Origin: Actinomycetota bacterium
GTDB lineage: Bacteria; Actinomycetota; Acidimicrobiia; IMCC26256; PALSA-610
Assembly: GCA_030839005.1 (NCBI GenBank)
Contig: JAUZEM010000267.1
Location: 1 to 5,796, forward strand
Length of the DNA stretch: 5,796 nucleotides
Direction: 5' to 3'
Shown here: positions 5,268 through 5,796 of the stretch, piece by piece
How the letters are laid out: the number at the start of each line of letters is the position of its first letter
How positions within the stretch are numbered: the first letter of the stretch is position 1
Program-made: the position numbers and the translations under genes
The notes under the pieces: model-generated
Databases searched by the model: none
Seen by the model: only the letters and a program-made list of their open reading frames with translations
What the model was told of the DNA's origin: nothing

Positions 5268-5273
5268 ACAGCG

Positions 5274-5796
5274 ATGAAGGTCGACACCGGAGTGATGGCG
5301 CCGTCCCTGAGCGACATCGGCCCGCGGGCCCGCGAGCTCGAAGAGCTGGGTTACGACGGCCTGTTGACCGCCGAGACCGGGCACGACGCGTTCCTCCCCA
5401 TCGCGCTGGCGGCCGAGCACACCGAGCGCATCGAGCTCGCCACCGGGATCGCGGTGGCGTTCGCCCGAACGCCGATGGTGCTCGCGTACACGGCCAACGA
5501 CCTGCAGCAGATGTCGAAGGGCCGGTTCGTCCTCGGCCTCGGCTCCCAGATCAAGCCGCACATCGAGAAGCGGTTCTCGATGCCGTGGTCGCATCCGGCC
5601 CGGCGCATGCGCGAGTACGTGCTGGCGTTGCAGGCGATCTGGAGCGCGTGGAACGACCGGACGCCGCTCAAGTTCGACGGCGAGTTCTACAAGCACACGT
5701 TGATGACGCCGTTCTTCGCGCCCACGCCGAACTCCTACGGCGCGCCCAAGGTGTTCCTCGCGGCGGTCGGCGAGTTGATGACCGAGGTTGCGGGCG
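5274..5796 (+). CDS. LLM-class flavin/F420-dependent oxidoreductase, N-terminal part (runs off right edge)
   Basis: The first 174 residues of a luciferase-like TIM-barrel oxidoreductase; the family is usually about 300-350 residues. Such enzymes use FMN or coenzyme F420 to oxidise or reduce small organic substrates in the cytoplasm. MKVDTGVMAP starts the first barrel strand. ARELEELGYDGLLTAETGHD (residues 19-38) is the typical first helix and strand. IELATGIAVAFARTP (53-67) and GRFVLGLGSQIKPHI (83-97) are the core family signatures, followed by MREYVLALQAIW (112-123) and FDGEFYKHT (134-142). It looks closest to the actinobacterial F420-dependent group TIGR03617, judged from memory. The reading frame is open to the window end with no stop or frameshift. 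It is transcribed divergently from the nuclease operon with its own ribosome binding site. The family call is firm; cofactor (F420 or FMN) and substrate are inferred or unknown. Confidence 0.9.
   Translation, partial: MKVDTGVMAPSLSDIGPRARELEELGYDGLLTAETGHDAFLPIALAAEHTERIELATGIAVAFARTPMVLAYTANDLQQMSKGRFVLGLGSQIKPHIEKRFSMPWSHPARRMREYVLALQAIWSAWNDRTPLKFDGEFYKHTLMTPFFAPTPNSYGAPKVFLAAVGELMTEVAG

Noticed and set aside
5241..5696. A 151-codon minus-strand frame opposite the LLM gene
   Set aside because: The plus-strand frame carries clear LLM family signatures and a good ribosome binding site; the minus frame is a shadow.

Overview
The window is GC-rich (roughly two thirds by eye), densely coded and single-contig-like. 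It contains no RNA genes, mobile elements or CRISPR. The gene content suggests an actinobacterium: a wax ester synthase/diacylglycerol acyltransferase (WS/DGAT), an F420-type luciferase-like oxidoreductase, a TIGR03086/maleylpyruvate isomerase-like protein, a stand-alone RecB-type nuclease of the kind common in Actinobacteria, and several start codons 6-8 bases after a TANNNT box (leaderless style). A lineage such as Acidimicrobiia or a mycobacterial relative is inference only; no marker gene is present.

Layout. Left block, minus strand: the N-terminal 220 residues of a WS/DGAT acyltransferase (1-662, running off the left edge), preceded by an alpha/beta hydrolase (714-1475). A divergent intergenic region (about 1476-1576) separates these from a second, unrelated alpha/beta hydrolase on the plus strand (1577-2512), similar in recalled sequence to the mycobacterial Rv2715 type, with a 15-bp tandem repeat at its N-terminus. 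Middle block, minus strand, read right to left: RecB-like PD-(D/E)XK nuclease with a probable 4Fe-4S cluster (4311-5198), PAP2 phosphatase (3770-4300), DsbA-family thioredoxin-fold protein (3130-3717) and TIGR03086/DinB-fold protein (2554-3108). Gaps of 10, 52 and 21 bases make this a likely four-gene operon, convergent with the plus-strand hydrolase. Right block, plus strand: the N-terminal 174 residues of an LLM-class flavin/F420 oxidoreductase (5274-5796, running off the right edge), divergent from the nuclease operon across 75 bases.

How the genes may work together. The left block looks like lipid ester metabolism: an acyltransferase beside two serine hydrolases that could hydrolyse esters. 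The middle operon mixes DNA processing, membrane lipid or pyrophosphate dephosphorylation, and two thiol-linked folds (DsbA-like and mycothiol-dependent-isomerase-like). No single pathway is evident. I see mostly ordinary actinobacterial chromosome. The best second-look items are the leaderless promoter pattern (which moves one start codon), the in-frame 15-bp repeat, and the composition of the nuclease operon. I found no convincing previously undescribed system.
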